NCBI GenBank assembly: GCA_947463325.1
Contig: CANHQT010000012.1
Coordinates: 1 to 57,158, forward strand
DNA: 57,158 nt
Direction: 5' to 3'
Origin: Sphingomonadaceae bacterium
GTDB taxonomy: Bacteria; Pseudomonadota; Alphaproteobacteria; Sphingomonadales; Sphingomonadaceae
The position numbers were made by a program, and so were the translations under genes. Each line of letters begins with the position of its first letter. Within the stretch, counting starts at the first letter, position 1. The notes beneath the pieces are model-generated. The model did no database searches, was not told the origin of the DNA, and was given only the letters and a program-made list of their open reading frames with translations. Below are positions 26,730 to 43,857 of the stretch, piece after piece.

Positions 26730-27653
26730 TTAGCGTGCGTATTCCCGCATCACTGGCACCAGTTTGTTGGCGAATTCCACTGCGACTGCCGCATCCTTTG
26801 CCGTGCCGTCCGCGCCGCAGCGTCCGACCAGATCGGGCTGTGCATTGACAACGGGGCCGCCGATGAGAACCTTGACTTCGGGGTTGCGAGACACCGTTCT
26901 AATCGTGGTGATCAGCGCGGCGAGCGCGGCGCTAGAACAATCCCGACTGACGGTCAATCCGACCATATCATAGCTTTGACTAGCCACTTTCCCCGTCAAT
27001 TCGGACCGCTTCGGCTCGATCAGGACATCGGCCTGCCAACCGTCTCTTTCGAAACACTCGGCGACCATCAGCGTCCCCAGGCTATGCTGGTCTCCCGGCA
27101 TGGCGGACAGCAAAATGGTCCGGTGATGGGGCCGGCCTCTGGTCGCCGGCGGCACCTTTATCGCTAGCTCCCTCAGCACCTCCTGGATGCGCCAGAGAGC
27201 CATGGTCACGGTGACGAAATCTGTCCGGTCGGTTTCCCAATGCTCGCCCAGTCGCCGCGCGGCCGGGGCCAGCAACTCGACATAGATGGACTCCACCGAA
27301 TGCCCATTGCCCAGAAATTGCTCGACGAATGCCAGCATCGCCGCTGCATCTTCGTTGGCGCTGATGCGGGTCAGCTGGTCAATATTGTCAAAGGTAATTG
27401 ACGCCCGCTGTCTATCCGGAGAGGGGTCAGAAATATCGGCCATCCCCGTCTTCGCCGCTTTGCTGCCGGCCAGAAGGCGGGGTATCACCAGCCCTTCCAA
27501 CAGCTGCGAAATGTCTTTCTTGAGGTCATGGGGCGCGCGCGATGGCGGCCGCGCTGCGTCCATGTGTTTGCCGGTTGGCTTAGAGGTTTTTCCTCTTTCG
27601 TGAGGCTGTTTAGCCTCGGTTCTCTGACTTGAACTTCCAAGCAGGCTGGCCAT
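26730..27653 (-). CDS. ppaA: B12-binding antirepressor PpaA/AerR
   Basis: 307 residues from ATG 27653. A central four-helix cap with W-x9-VT (HWETDRTDFVTVT) is followed by a cobalamin-binding Rossmann domain with the D-x-H-x-x-G motif (GDQHSLG). PpaA/AerR binds cobalamin and counteracts PpsR/CrtJ. The N-terminal 50 residues are polar and low in order; an in-frame TTG lies 15 bases upstream and an ATG 90 bases downstream (27563), so long and short forms are possible. It is divergent from bchF and cotranscribed with ppsR. Confidence 0.93.
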   Translation of the reverse strand: MASLLGSSSQRTEAKQPHERGKTSKPTGKHMDAARPPSRAPHDLKKDISQLLEGLVIPRLLAGSKAAKTGMADISDPSPDRQRASITFDNIDQLTRISANEDAAAMLAFVEQFLGNGHSVESIYVELLAPAARRLGEHWETDRTDFVTVTMALWRIQEVLRELAIKVPPATRGRPHHRTILLSAMPGDQHSLGTLMVAECFERDGWQADVLIEPKRSELTGKVASQSYDMVGLTVSRDCSSAALAALITTIRTVSRNPEVKVLIGGPVVNAQPDLVGRCGADGTAKDAAVAVEFANKLVPVMREYAR

Positions 27654-27769
27654 TGTCCGAACCCCCAACGCAGCTGGTCGGCGTGGAATACGTCGGCCTC
27701 ACGGTGGCTTTGCCATCTCGTGCGACTCGGGAGCCTATAGGAGAAGCGCAGGACTCGCAAACATTCTTA

Positions 27770-27803
27770 TGTCATAGATATTTGACGTCCAAAAAACTTG
27801 ACA
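27770..27803. promoter_or_regulatory. two overlapping PpsR-like sites upstream of bchF
   Basis: Site 1 (27770-27787) is TGTC-N10-GACG; site 2 (27786-27803) is CGTC-N10-GACA. Each has one mismatch and they share two bases. Site 2 ends in TTGACA (27798-27803), which with a 17-bp spacer and CAGGAT (27821-27826) forms a possible bchF promoter. The pair lies between the divergent ppaA and bchF. Confidence 0.6.
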
Positions 27804-27874
27804 CCTCGTTGCGATCGCCGCAGGATTTTGCGGAATGGCGATTGGGAGGACGGGCGCTGAGCCTGACAAGCCAG

Positions 27875-29679
<1,805 letters not shown>

Positions 29680-29683
29680 GGCC

Positions 29684-31211
29684 ATGCAGCTCGCCGTCTG
29701 GACCTATGAAGGCCCCCCTCATGTCGGGGCAATGCGGGTGGCGACCGCGATGGAAGGCGTGCATTATCTGCTCCACGCGCCGCAGGGTGATACCTACGCC
29801 GATCTCCTGTTCACGATGATCGAACGGCGCGGCAAGCGCCCGCCGGTTACCTATACGACGTTCCAGGCGCGCGATCTCGGCAAGGACACGTCCGAACTGT
29901 TCCAGACCGCAGCGATGGATGTGGTGGCGCGCTTCAAGCCCGATGCGATGATTGTCGGCGCATCCTGCACCGCTGAGCTTATTCAGGATGATCCGGCCGG
30001 CTTGGTCGAGCGTATGGCGCTGCCGCTGCCGGTCATTCCGCTCGAACTGCCGAGCTATCAGCGCAAGGAACATTGGGGCGCGGCAGAGACTTTCTACCAG
30101 ATCGTCCGCACGCTCGCCGACAAGAGCCGCCGTCCTAGCGAGCAGGCGAGCCGCCGACCCTTGGTCAACCTGCTCGGGCCGACCGCGCTCGGTTTCCGCC
30201 ATAGGGACGATGTCGCTGAAATCACCGGTCTGCTTGGTCGGTTGGGTATCGACGTCAATGTCACTGCGCCGCTCGGTGCAACGGTGGCCGACATCGAACG
30301 GCTGGGCGAGGCGGATTTCAACATCCTCCTCTATCCCGAGACCGGCGATCTTGCTGCACAGTATCTGGAGCGCACGTTCCGCCAACCGGTGGTGCGCACT
30401 GTGCCGATCGGCGTCGGTGCGACCAATGAATTCGTGCGTGAAGTGGCGGCGCTCGCCGGCATCGATCCCGCGCCGCTTCTGGCGCAGGAAGAGTCGCGCC
30501 TGTCATGGTGGAGCCGTTCGATCGATTCCACCTACCTGACCGGCAAGCGCGTCTTCATCTTCGGCGATGGCACGCACGCGGTTGCTGCAGCGCGCATCGC
30601 GCATGAGGAGCTGGGCTTCAAGGTCGTCGGCCTCGGCTGCTACAACCGCGAATATGCGCGCGAAGTGCGCGAGGCAGCTAAGCGCTACGATGTCGAACCG
30701 CTGATCACGGACGATCATCTCGCTGTCGAGTCTGCGATCGAGGCGGCGCAGCCCGAACTGGTGCTGGGCACGCAGATGGAAAGGCACATCGCCAAGCGCT
30801 TCGCTATCCCCTGCGCGGTCATTTCCGCACCGGTCCATGTGCAGGACTTCCCCGCCCGCTACTCGCCGCAGATGGGCTTCGAAGGCGCCAACGTGATCTT
30901 CGACAGCTGGGTGCACCCGCTGGTGATGGGCCTCGAAGAACATTTGCTGACGATGTTCCGCGACGATTTCGAATTTCATGACGGTGCTGGCGCATCGCAC
31001 CTTGGCCCTGGCCATGCAGCGCCAGCGGAACAGCCGGTTGCTGCTGCGGTTGAGGCGGAAGCAAGCGGCTGGACTGACGAAGCCGCCCTTGAACTCAAGA
31101 AAATCCCATTCTTCGTTCGTGGCAAGGCGCGCCGCAATACGGAGCTGTTCGCCGCCGAACGCGGGATCGCGACCATCGAACTCGCCACCCTGTATGAAGC
31201 GAAGGCGCATT

Positions 31212-31222
<11 letters not shown>
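29684..31222 (+). CDS. bchB: light-independent protochlorophyllide reductase subunit B
   Basis: 512 residues, NifK-like. Asp36 in [12 protein letters not shown] matches the unusual Asp ligand of the NB-cluster. [14 protein letters not shown] and the C-terminal reductase tail domain ([20 protein letters not shown]) are present; a variable Ala/Glu-rich linker (about residues 440-460) separates them. It starts 4 bp after bchN and overlaps bchH by 11 bases. Confidence 0.97.
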
Positions 31223-36418
<5,196 letters not shown>

Positions 36419-36422
<4 letters not shown>

Positions 36423-37843
36423 CCGGCCGCTCGCCCGTTCCCGGCTTTTGGCAGACCGTGGGGACACGGTTTCTGCCATTTGCCGATGCGGCGAGCGCAG
36501 ACCTTCCTTTGTCGCGCCTGCTTCGGCTCGCATTGTTCCAAGTCAGCGTCGGAATTGCAGTGGTTCTGCTTAACGGCACGCTGAACCGGGTGCTGATTGT
36601 CGAGCTTGGCGCGCCGACCTGGATCGTTGCGCTGATGATCGGCCTGCCTTTGCTCGTTGCGCCGCTGCGGGCACTGATCGGTCACCGTTCCGATATGCAT
36701 CGCTCCGCTTTTGGCTGGCGGCGCGTGCCCTACATCTGGTTTGGCACACTCGCCCAGTTCGGCGGGCTTGCCATCATGCCCTTTGCGCTGGTCCTGCTCA
36801 GCCGCCCTGACACGTTCGCGGTCGGCGTTGCGGCTTCTTCGCTTGCTTTCCTGCTGACCGGGGGCGGCATGCACGTCACGCAGACCGCAGGCCTCGCGCT
36901 CGCCACAGATCTCGCGCCGGAGGATAAACGGCCGCGCGTCGTGGCACTGCTCTATGTGATGCTGCTCGTCGGCATGATGCTTGCTGCTTTCACGATCGGC
37001 AATCTGCTCGGCAATTTCAGCACGATGCGGCTTATCCAGATCATCCAAGGCGCCGCGTTGCTGACCTTCGTGCTCAATATCATTGCCTTGTGGAAGCAGG
37101 AGCCACGCTCGGTGCGTGCGGTCACGCCACATACGGCCCAAGACAGTTTCATGGCGGCATTGGCGCGCTTCGCAGCGCAACCGGGCGCTACCCGTCTGCT
37201 CGTCGCAATCGGTATCGGTACGGCGGCCTTCTCCATGCAGGATGCGTTGCTCGAACCCTATGGCGGCGAAGTCCTCGGCCTTGCCGTCGGCTCGACGACC
37301 GCGCTCACTGGTGCCTGGGCCTTTGGCGCGTTGGCGGCCTTTGCCTGGAGCGGCCGGCAGTTGACCACAGGTTCAGATCCGCTTCGTCTCGCCGGTCTTG
37401 GCGGCGTTATCGGCATCGCGGCATTCCTGATGACGCTGTTCGCTGCACCGCTCGGTTCGGCGCCGCTTCTTTTTGCCGGGGCGACTGTGATCGGGTTCGG
37501 CACTGGGCTGTTTTCTGTCGGCACGATGGTGGCCGCAATGGGGCTCGTACGCGGCCCCTCCGCCGGGATTGCACTCGGCGCATGGGGCACAGTGCAGGCC
37601 ACGGCTGCGGGCGCAGGGGTCGCCTTTGGCGGCATGGCACGCGATGCTGCCAACGTCATTGCCCTTAGCGACGGGCTTGGCCCGGCGCTGGCCGTGCAGG
37701 CGACCGGCTATGGGGCGGTCTATCTCTTTGAAATCATGTTGCTGCTGCTGGCGCTGGCCGTGCTCGGCCCAGTCGTGGGACAGCAAAAGGGGGAACGGGC
37801 GGCCGGTGGTGGGCGCTTCGGTCTCGGGGAATTTCCGACATGA
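36419..37843 (+). CDS. lhaA: LH1 assembly protein LhaA (PucC-like MFS)
   Basis: 474 residues from ATG 36419, about 12 TM helices. Family landmarks: LNGTLNRVLIVELGAPTWIV, PLRALIGHRSDMHRSAFGWRRVPYIW, GGGMHVTQTAGLALATDLAPE. LhaA promotes assembly of LH1 by binding antenna subunits and pigment in the membrane. It sits between bchM and puhA as in other proteobacterial clusters. It overlaps bchM by 4 bases. Confidence 0.96.
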
Positions 37844-37886
37844 CCAGCAATTCGAAAGATCAGGAAATAAGGGCGGAGGACGTGCC

Positions 37887-38657
37887 ATGGACGACGTAAA
37901 GATTATCGGCGATTTCGATCTCACATCGATGGTATTTGCTGCATTCACACTCTTCTTCATTGGCTTGATTGTCTATCTCCAGCGCGAGAGCCGGCGAGAG
38001 GGCTATCCTCTGGAGGATGAAGCGACCGGCCGGATCGATACGCCCGGAGGGGTGCTGCACACAGCGCCGCCGAAGAGCTTCTTGATGCCGTTCGGCCGCG
38101 GCACCGTGACTGTTCCCGGGCCGGGCCGCGATCCGGTCGATATGCCGGCTGATCGGACATTCCGTTCGCCGGGCGCGCCTTATCAGCCGCGTGGCAACCC
38201 TCTCACCAGCGGTATGGGCCCGGCGGCCTATGCCAATCGTGCAGACCATCCCGATCTTGATGCCGAAGGACGCAATCGCATCGTCCCCATCGGTATGGCC
38301 GAACATATCGCCGTTGACCGGCGCGATTCTGACCCGCGGGGCATGGCTGTGATTGGTGCGGATGATCAGGTGGCCGGCACGGTCACTGATATCTGGGTGG
38401 ACCGCGCCGAACATCAGATCCGCTATCTCGAAGTCGATACGGGCAGCAATCGCGTGCTCGCGCCGATGGGTATGGCCAAGGTCAAGGGCAAGCAGGGCAA
38501 GGTCGTGATCGATGCGATCAATGCCGCCGATTTCGCGGGCGCTCCTGTGCCGAAGACTGCCGGCCAGATCACCTTCCTCGAAGAGGAAAAGATCTTCGGC
38601 TATTTTGGTGGCGGCTATCTCTATGCCAATACCGCGCGTCAGGACCCGATCCTGTGA
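37887..38657 (+). CDS. puhA: photosynthetic reaction centre H subunit
   Basis: 256 residues from ATG 37887 (RBS GGCGGAGGA). One N-terminal TM helix (MVFAAFTLFFIGLIVYLQRE), then the cytoplasmic PRC-barrel domain (VAGTVTDIWVDRAEHQIRYLE). It caps PufL/PufM and tunes proton uptake at QB. The gene follows lhaA by 43 bp and its stop overlaps puhB (GTGA). The frame extends upstream through lhaA, but that part is not PuhA-like. Confidence 0.97.
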   Translation: MDDVKIIGDFDLTSMVFAAFTLFFIGLIVYLQRESRREGYPLEDEATGRIDTPGGVLHTAPPKSFLMPFGRGTVTVPGPGRDPVDMPADRTFRSPGAPYQPRGNPLTSGMGPAAYANRADHPDLDAEGRNRIVPIGMAEHIAVDRRDSDPRGMAVIGADDQVAGTVTDIWVDRAEHQIRYLEVDTGSNRVLAPMGMAKVKGKQGKVVIDAINAADFAGAPVPKTAGQITFLEEEKIFGYFGGGYLYANTARQDPIL

Positions 38658-39271
38658 GCGAGTATGAGCATGAGCCGGTCAGGGGGCTTCCGGGCCACCT
38701 GCCGCCGGGTGAGCATATCCTGTGGCAGGGCGCGCCGGACTGGAAACAGCTGGCGATGTCCGCTCTCCATGTCCGGCTGACGGCGCTCTACTTCGTTGCG
38801 CTGGTCGTCTGGGCCATCGTGGGGGGTGACGCGTCCATGGCCGGGGTGGCACTGGTCGCAGGATCAGCGGTGCTCGGGCTCTTCGCCCTGTTCGCATGGG
38901 GTGTGGGCAGGACGACGCTCTACACGCTCACGGACCGGCGTCTGGTGCTGCGTATCGGTGTCGCGCTCAATGCCTGCGTCAATCTCCCCTTGCGAGAGAT
39001 TGATTCCGCACAGCTGAAAATGCTCGGCGGTGGGCATGGCAGCGTGGTTCTCTCGCTCAAGGGCGCGCCGCAGCTCGGTTATTGGATGCTGTGGCCGCAT
39101 GCGCGATCGTTGCGGGTCATCCGCCCGCAACCGATGCTTCGGGCTATCCCGGATGCGGCCGGCTTTGCGCGGCTGCTGTTCACGGCCACGCAGAAAGTGC
39201 AGCCGATTGCCGCTGGTGGGTCGCAGGAACAATCGCGCCCGGTTCGCGGCCTGACTGGGGCCCACGCATGA
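38654..39271 (+). CDS. puhB: photosynthetic complex assembly protein PuhB
   Basis: 205 residues with GTG start. It has the PH-like bPH_2 fold typical of PuhB: GEHILWQGAPDWKQLAMSAL, two TM segments (LTALYFVALVVWAIVGG, VALVAGSAVLGLFALFAWGV), then RTTLYTLTDRRLVLRIGVAL. In Rhodobacter it aids RC assembly. It overlaps puhA and puhC by 4 bases. Confidence 0.94.
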   Translation: MSEYEHEPVRGLPGHLPPGEHILWQGAPDWKQLAMSALHVRLTALYFVALVVWAIVGGDASMAGVALVAGSAVLGLFALFAWGVGRTTLYTLTDRRLVLRIGVALNACVNLPLREIDSAQLKMLGGGHGSVVLSLKGAPQLGYWMLWPHARSLRVIRPQPMLRAIPDAAGFARLLFTATQKVQPIAAGGSQEQSRPVRGLTGAHA

Positions 39272-39744
39272 GCCATACGCACGATCATGATCCTACTGTG
39301 CCGCCGGCGGTCCTAGCGGGGGTCGGCGTGCTTCTTGCCGCGACCCTCGCGTTCACGGCTGCGACCAGCTGGGGTCTCCTCTCGCGCTCGGCAGTGCCGG
39401 AGGAGTCCCGCGCTGAGGCACAGGTCAGTGTCGCGGAGCAGCGCGCCTTGCATTTTGCCGACAGGGCCGATGGCGCGGTGGTCGTGCGTGATGCGGCAAG
39501 TGGCGCAACGGTAAGTGTGATCGGCTATGGCGAGGGAGGCTTCGCTCGCGCGATGCTGCGCCGCCTCGCGCGTCAGCGGGCAACCCGCGGTATTGGCAGT
39601 GAAGCGCCATTCCTCCTCACTCGCTGGGAGAATGGAGCGCTTTCGTTGAGTGATCCCGAAACCGGCGCCAGCGCAGAACTTTACGGCTTCGGCGCCGATC
39701 ATGTCCGCACTTTCGCGGTGATGCTGGAGGGCCGGGGGTCATGA
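39268..39744 (+). CDS. puhC: photosynthetic complex assembly protein PuhC
   Basis: 158 residues from ATG 39268. A His-rich N-terminus (SHTHDHD), one TM helix (VPPAVLAGVGVLLAATLAFTA) and a periplasmic domain (RADGAVVVRDAASGATVSVI, RWENGALSLSDPETGASAELYGFG), the usual PuhC design. It is required for full RC-LH1 assembly in Rhodobacter. The frame is open upstream inside puhB; the ATGA overlap sets the start. Confidence 0.93.
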   Translation: MSHTHDHDPTVPPAVLAGVGVLLAATLAFTAATSWGLLSRSAVPEESRAEAQVSVAEQRALHFADRADGAVVVRDAASGATVSVIGYGEGGFARAMLRRLARQRATRGIGSEAPFLLTRWENGALSLSDPETGASAELYGFGADHVRTFAVMLEGRGS

Positions 39745-40094
39745 GCGGCCTGTTTTCCACCAAGCAGTTCGAAACGCGCTGCCGCATCGAGATCGAGCAA
39801 AGCCCGGAGCATTTCCATGCGCTGGTGGAACTCGCCGACGGGGTGGAAATGGAGCCGGGGGACCGGGTTCAGATCCATGGCGATCCGATCATGGTCGGAT
39901 TTGGCGAGCGGCGCATTTTCGATCGCACTGCCACCGTCCGCCGGGCGGGTCTGTTGCGTCGTGCCTGGACGCGTTTTGCCAGCAATTTCGAGCTGACCGA
40001 ACTGTACGAGGTCAGCTTCACGCCGGGGCGTCTGGCCTCTTCGTCAAAGCGCGCCGTTTTTGATCGCGCGCAAAGTATCGGGCGGGCGGCATGA
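39741..40094 (+). CDS. conserved hypothetical protein between puhC and acsF
   Basis: 117 residues, soluble, no signal or TM helix. It contains HFHALVELADGVEMEPGDRV and ELTELYEVSFTPGRL. A gene of this size and place is common in PGCs of sphingomonads and related groups, but I know no function. It is coupled to puhC (ATGA) and precedes acsF by 64 bp, so it is likely part of the puh assembly set. Confidence 0.85.
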   Translation: MSGLFSTKQFETRCRIEIEQSPEHFHALVELADGVEMEPGDRVQIHGDPIMVGFGERRIFDRTATVRRAGLLRRAWTRFASNFELTELYEVSFTPGRLASSSKRAVFDRAQSIGRAA

Positions 40095-40158
40095 ATAGCC
40101 TGCTGCCAGGCGCCACCGCATTCCCGGTAGGCTGCATCAAGACTTGGGGATTGAAGCC

Positions 40159-41235
40159 ATGAACGCACCCAGCAAAATAAAGGCACCGCTTACGCAGCAG
40201 CATGATACGATGGCGATCGCCCGCAAGGATACGGTGCTTACGCCGCGTTTTTACACCACCGACTATGCGGCGATGGATGCGATAGATGTTTCCCCGGTCC
40301 GGGCCGAGTGGGACGGGCTGATGGCGGAGATGGAGGAGGATCGCAACAAGCGCCACTTCCGTAAGACCGATGCATTCGAAGGCATGATCTCCTGTCTCGA
40401 ACCCGAGCTTCAGGCCGAGTTTGTCGATTTTCTCGCCAGTTCACTGACGTCCGAGTTTTCGGGCTGCATCCTTTATGCGGAGATCGCCAAGCGGACCAAA
40501 AATCCAGACATGAAGCAGCTGTTCCGGCTGCTAGCGCGCGATGAAAGCCGCCATGCCGGTTTCATCAACGAAACGCTCAAGGGCGAGGGGATCGGGATTG
40601 ATCTTAGCTTCCTCACCAAGTCCAAGAAATACACCTATTTCAAGCCGAAGTTCATTTTCTACGCGGTCTATCTGTCGGAAAAAATCGGCTACGCCCGGTA
40701 CATCACCATTTATCGCCAGCTGGCGCGCAACCCGCAGTATAAATTCCACCCGATTTTCGACTGGTTTGAGCAATGGTGCAATGACGAGTTCCGTCATGGC
40801 GAAGCCTTTGCGCTCATGCTGCGGGCCGATCCGAAACTGTTGAGCGGCCTCAACAAGCTCTGGATCCGCTTCTTCCTGGTCTCGGTTTACGCCACCATGT
40901 ATGTGCGCGATCACAACCGCCCGGTCTTTCACCGTGCACTCGGCGTCGATCCGGCCGAATATGGCTATGATGTGTTCCGCATCTGCACCCAGATCAGCCG
41001 GCAGGTGTTCCCGGTCGAGCTGGATACCGATGATCCCCGTTTTCGTGCGGCGATGGATGATCTGCTTCAGGCATCGATCGCGATTGAGGATGCCAAGGCG
41101 CGGGGCGGGCTCATGGGGGCGTTCGGGCGCGTCGGTGGCATGGCCCGCGCAGGCTTCGCCTTTGCCCGCATGTATCTGATGAAACCGCGTGCCAACCAGC
41201 TTCCGGCAACAGTCCGACTGTCGCCTGCATGGTGA
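40159..41235 (+). CDS. acsF: aerobic Mg-protoporphyrin IX monomethyl ester cyclase
   Basis: 358 residues from ATG 40159; an in-frame TTG lies 15 bases upstream. Di-iron carboxylate motifs: E-x-x-H at DESRHAGF (Glu129, His132) and [10 protein letters not shown] (Glu210, His213). AcsF uses O2 to close the isocyclic ring E. No bchE is present in this window, so the pathway here needs oxygen. The stop overlaps puhE. Confidence 0.97.
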   Translation: MNAPSKIKAPLTQQHDTMAIARKDTVLTPRFYTTDYAAMDAIDVSPVRAEWDGLMAEMEEDRNKRHFRKTDAFEGMISCLEPELQAEFVDFLASSLTSEFSGCILYAEIAKRTKNPDMKQLFRLLARDESRHAGFINETLKGEGIGIDLSFLTKSKKYTYFKPKFIFYAVYLSEKIGYARYITIYRQLARNPQYKFHPIFDWFEQWCNDEFRHGEAFALMLRADPKLLSGLNKLWIRFFLVSVYATMYVRDHNRPVFHRALGVDPAEYGYDVFRICTQISRQVFPVELDTDDPRFRAAMDDLLQASIAIEDAKARGGLMGAFGRVGGMARAGFAFARMYLMKPRANQLPATVRLSPAW

Positions 41236-42017
41236 GCATGCCGGCCCTTTTGTTCGCGATGGTGGCGGTCACCGCCATGTGGTTTGTCGGCACCGGTTTG
41301 GTGGCGATGATCAATCACAGGTTGCGCGCGTCATTCGGTCGCGCGCTGGTCATCGCCTGTATGTGCGGAGTTGCCGGGCTTGGCCTGATTGTCGTGACCG
41401 CTCATTCCAATGCTGTCTGGGCGACTTATGCCTCTTTCCTTGGCGGCATCCTGATCTGGAGCTGGCATGAGATCAGCTTCCTCACCGGTGCGGTGGCGGG
41501 CTCTCATCGTGAACCCTGCCCTCACGGGGCGAGGGGCTGGCAGCGGTTCAGCATGGCGACCATGGCACTCATTCATCATGAGGTGGCACTGGCGATGACC
41601 GCCGGCCTGCTGCTGTCGCTGGCAGCCGTTACGGACAATGGCACAGGCGCCTATGCCTTTGCCTTGCTGCTTGTCTTCCGGCTGTCGTCAAAGCTCAACA
41701 TCTATGCGGGTGTCCCGCATCTCAGCGATGAGCTGCTGCCGGCGCATCTGGCCTATCTCAAGACTTATTTCGGGCCACGGCAACTTCGCCCGGCCCTGAT
41801 CCTGTCCACCGCCGCGATCCTGGCCGCAGCTGCCTGGTTCGCGCTGCTGGCATTCAGGGCGGATCAGCCTCACCAACTGGCCGAAGCGGGCCTGTTGTGC
41901 GGCCTGTCGCTGCTTGCGGCGCTCGAACACCTGTTTCTCGGTCTTCCCTTCCGTGACTCGGCCCTGTGGGGCTGGGCGATAGGCGGGCGAAGCGATCAAT
42001 CAGAAAAGAATATGTGA
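41229..42017 (+). CDS. puhE: photosynthetic complex assembly protein PuhE (DUF3623)
   Basis: 262 residues with about seven TM helices. DUF3623 landmarks: [58 protein letters not shown]. It affects RC-LH1 assembly or pigment production in other phototrophs; the mechanism is unknown. It overlaps acsF by 7 bases; GTG 41232 is an alternative start. It precedes hemA by 18 bp. Confidence 0.94.
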   Translation: MVSMPALLFAMVAVTAMWFVGTGLVAMINHRLRASFGRALVIACMCGVAGLGLIVVTAHSNAVWATYASFLGGILIWSWHEISFLTGAVAGSHREPCPHGARGWQRFSMATMALIHHEVALAMTAGLLLSLAAVTDNGTGAYAFALLLVFRLSSKLNIYAGVPHLSDELLPAHLAYLKTYFGPRQLRPALILSTAAILAAAAWFALLAFRADQPHQLAEAGLLCGLSLLAALEHLFLGLPFRDSALWGWAIGGRSDQSEKNM

Positions 42018-42035
42018 TGAAGGGGGGATACCGCC

Positions 42036-43256
42036 ATGGATTATGAGGCCTATTTCAGCGATCAGCTGCAGGCCGTGCGCGATGAAGGGCGGTACCGCGT
42101 CTTCACAGAAATCGAGCGTCGGGCCGGATCATTTCCCAAGGCCACACGCTATGTCGATGGCGCCACCTCCGAAGTGACAGTGTGGTGCTCGAACGATTAT
42201 CTCGGCATGGGCCAGCACCCCAAAGTGCTTGAAGCAATGCACCGGGTGCTTGACGAATGTGGCGCGGGCGCTGGCGGCACGCGCAACATCTCCGGCACCA
42301 ACCACCATCATGTGCTGCTCGAAGCAGAACTGGCCGACCTTCATCACAAGGAGGACGCGCTGCTTTTCACTTCGGGCTATGTTTCGAACTGGGCAGCGCT
42401 CGGCACGCTCGCGGCAAAGATTCCAAACTGTGTCGTGCTGTCGGACGCTCTGAATCATGCTTCGATGATCGAGGGCATCCGCCACAGCCGTGCCGAGCGG
42501 ATGATTTTCGAGCACAACAGCCCTGAGGATCTTGATCGGAAATTGTCCGATCTCGACCCGGCTCGTCCCAAGCTGGTCGCCTTTGAAAGCGTCTATTCGA
42601 TGGACGGGGATATCGCGCCGATCGCTGAGATCATTGAGGTGTGCGAAAAGCATAATGCGATGAGCTATATTGATGAGGTGCACGCCGTCGGCCTTTATGG
42701 CCCGCGTGGCGGCGGCGTCGCCGAGCGTGAAGGGCTGATGGACCGCATCACCGTGATCGAAGGCACGCTCGGCAAGGCTTATGGCGTGATGGGCGGCTAT
42801 ATCGCTGCTTCACGTGACCTGTGTGATTTCGTGCGCACCTTTGCCAGCGGGTTCATCTTTTCAACGGCATTGCCGCCCGCAGTGGCGGCCGGTGCCTGCG
42901 CCAGTATCCGCCACCTCAAAGACAGCAATGTTGAGCGTGAAGGCCAGCAGGATCGGGTGCAGCGGGTTCGTGGCGCGCTCGACCGGCTCGGCATCCCGCA
43001 CCTCGATAACCCCAGCCATATCATCCCGGTGATGGTGGGTGATGCGCACAAGTGCAAATTCATCAGCGACTGGCTGATGGAACATCACGGCATTTATGTG
43101 CAGCCCATCAATTATCCCACTGTTCCGCGCGGAACAGAGCGGCTGCGTATCACGCCTTCGCCTGTGCACAGCGATGGCGATATTGATCGGCTGCTGCGCG
43201 CGCTCAGCGAAATCTGGTCGCAGTGTGAACTGGCCCGCCGGGAAATGGCGGCCTGA
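42036..43256 (+). CDS. hemA: 5-aminolevulinate synthase
   Basis: 406 residues, the PLP enzyme of the C4 (Shemin) path: glycine plus succinyl-CoA gives 5-aminolevulinate. The PLP lysine is Lys247 in [27 protein letters not shown] and [13 protein letters not shown] are also typical. RBS AGGGGG lies 8-13 bases before the ATG. As the last gene of the puh-acsF unit it supplies precursor for the bch path. The strong terminator follows. Confidence 0.97.
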   Translation: MDYEAYFSDQLQAVRDEGRYRVFTEIERRAGSFPKATRYVDGATSEVTVWCSNDYLGMGQHPKVLEAMHRVLDECGAGAGGTRNISGTNHHHVLLEAELADLHHKEDALLFTSGYVSNWAALGTLAAKIPNCVVLSDALNHASMIEGIRHSRAERMIFEHNSPEDLDRKLSDLDPARPKLVAFESVYSMDGDIAPIAEIIEVCEKHNAMSYIDEVHAVGLYGPRGGGVAEREGLMDRITVIEGTLGKAYGVMGGYIAASRDLCDFVRTFASGFIFSTALPPAVAAGACASIRHLKDSNVEREGQQDRVQRVRGALDRLGIPHLDNPSHIIPVMVGDAHKCKFISDWLMEHHGIYVQPINYPTVPRGTERLRITPSPVHSDGDIDRLLRALSEIWSQCELARREMAA

Positions 43257-43277
43257 TACGCGCTTGCCCTATTGCGC

Positions 43278-43317
43278 AAAGAAAAAGGCCGGGGTTTGAC
43301 CCCGGCCTTTTTCTTTT
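43278..43317. terminator. bidirectional intrinsic terminator between hemA and cytochrome c
   Basis: Perfect long stem: AAAGAAAAAGGCCGGGG (43278-43294) pairs with CCCCGGCCTTTTTCTTT (43300-43316), loop TTTGA. A-tract left and T-tract right mean it can end transcripts on both strands, suiting the convergent genes. Confidence 0.92.
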
Positions 43318-43332
43318 GCCCTCTGGCGCCGA

Positions 43333-43857
43333 TCAGCTCGGAGCCTGGAGATAGGCGATCAGGTCGGCGCGGCGCTGCGCGTCCGGAATGCCCGGGAAGA
43401 CCATCTTGGTACCGGGAACCACGCGCTGCGGATTTTCCAGATACTGGAACAGCTTTTCGGGCGTCCAGGTGATGCCGCTGTTCGCATTGGCCGGCGAATA
43501 GCTGTAACCGGCGACTGTCCCGGCTGCGCGGCCTACGATGCCAGCAAGCGACGGGCCGATGCGGTTCACGCCCGGATCAGTCACGTGGCAGGTGCGGCAC
43601 TGGGCGAAGACGGTGCGGCCATTGGCGGCGTTGCCGGTGAAGCTGGCATATGTGGTGCCATCGAGCGTTGCGACATCAGTCACTGCCGGCGGGCCAGCCG
43701 GAGCGGGTGCCGGAGCGGGTGCCGGGGCCGGAGCCGCAGCAGGAGCCGCCGGTGCCTGCGCAGTTTCAGAACTTCCGCCTTCGGACCCTGCGCCCGAACA
43801 AGCGGCCAGAAGGACTGACAGCGCGACCGCGCCCGCCATGGTTTTCACTTTGCCCAT
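43333..43857 (-). CDS. lipoprotein class I c-type cytochrome with Ala/Pro linker
   Basis: 174 residues from ATG 43857 (GGAG 5 bases upstream; GTG 43863 is an alternative). Lipobox LLAAC with Cys20, then an Ala/Pro repeat linker (about 33-57), then one haem site CRTCH (87-91), RIGPSLAGIVGR, and the axial Met152 in GTKMVFPG. It resembles cytochrome c2/c552 of the type annotated cycA after hemA in sphingomonad clusters. Because pufC is absent, a membrane-tethered cytochrome of this kind is a good candidate donor to the reaction centre, as cytochrome cy is in Rhodobacter; this is inferred. Confidence 0.88.
   Translation of the reverse strand: MGKVKTMAGAVALSVLLAACSGAGSEGGSSETAQAPAAPAAAPAPAPAPAPAPAGPPAVTDVATLDGTTYASFTGNAANGRTVFAQCRTCHVTDPGVNRIGPSLAGIVGRAAGTVAGYSYSPANANSGITWTPEKLFQYLENPQRVVPGTKMVFPGIPDAQRRADLIAYLQAPS

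Noticed and set aside
43738-43760. Ala/Pro repeat DNA in the cytochrome as a possible mobile or slipped repeat
   Set aside because: It stays in frame and fits a normal flexible linker of tethered cytochromes; no sign of insertion.
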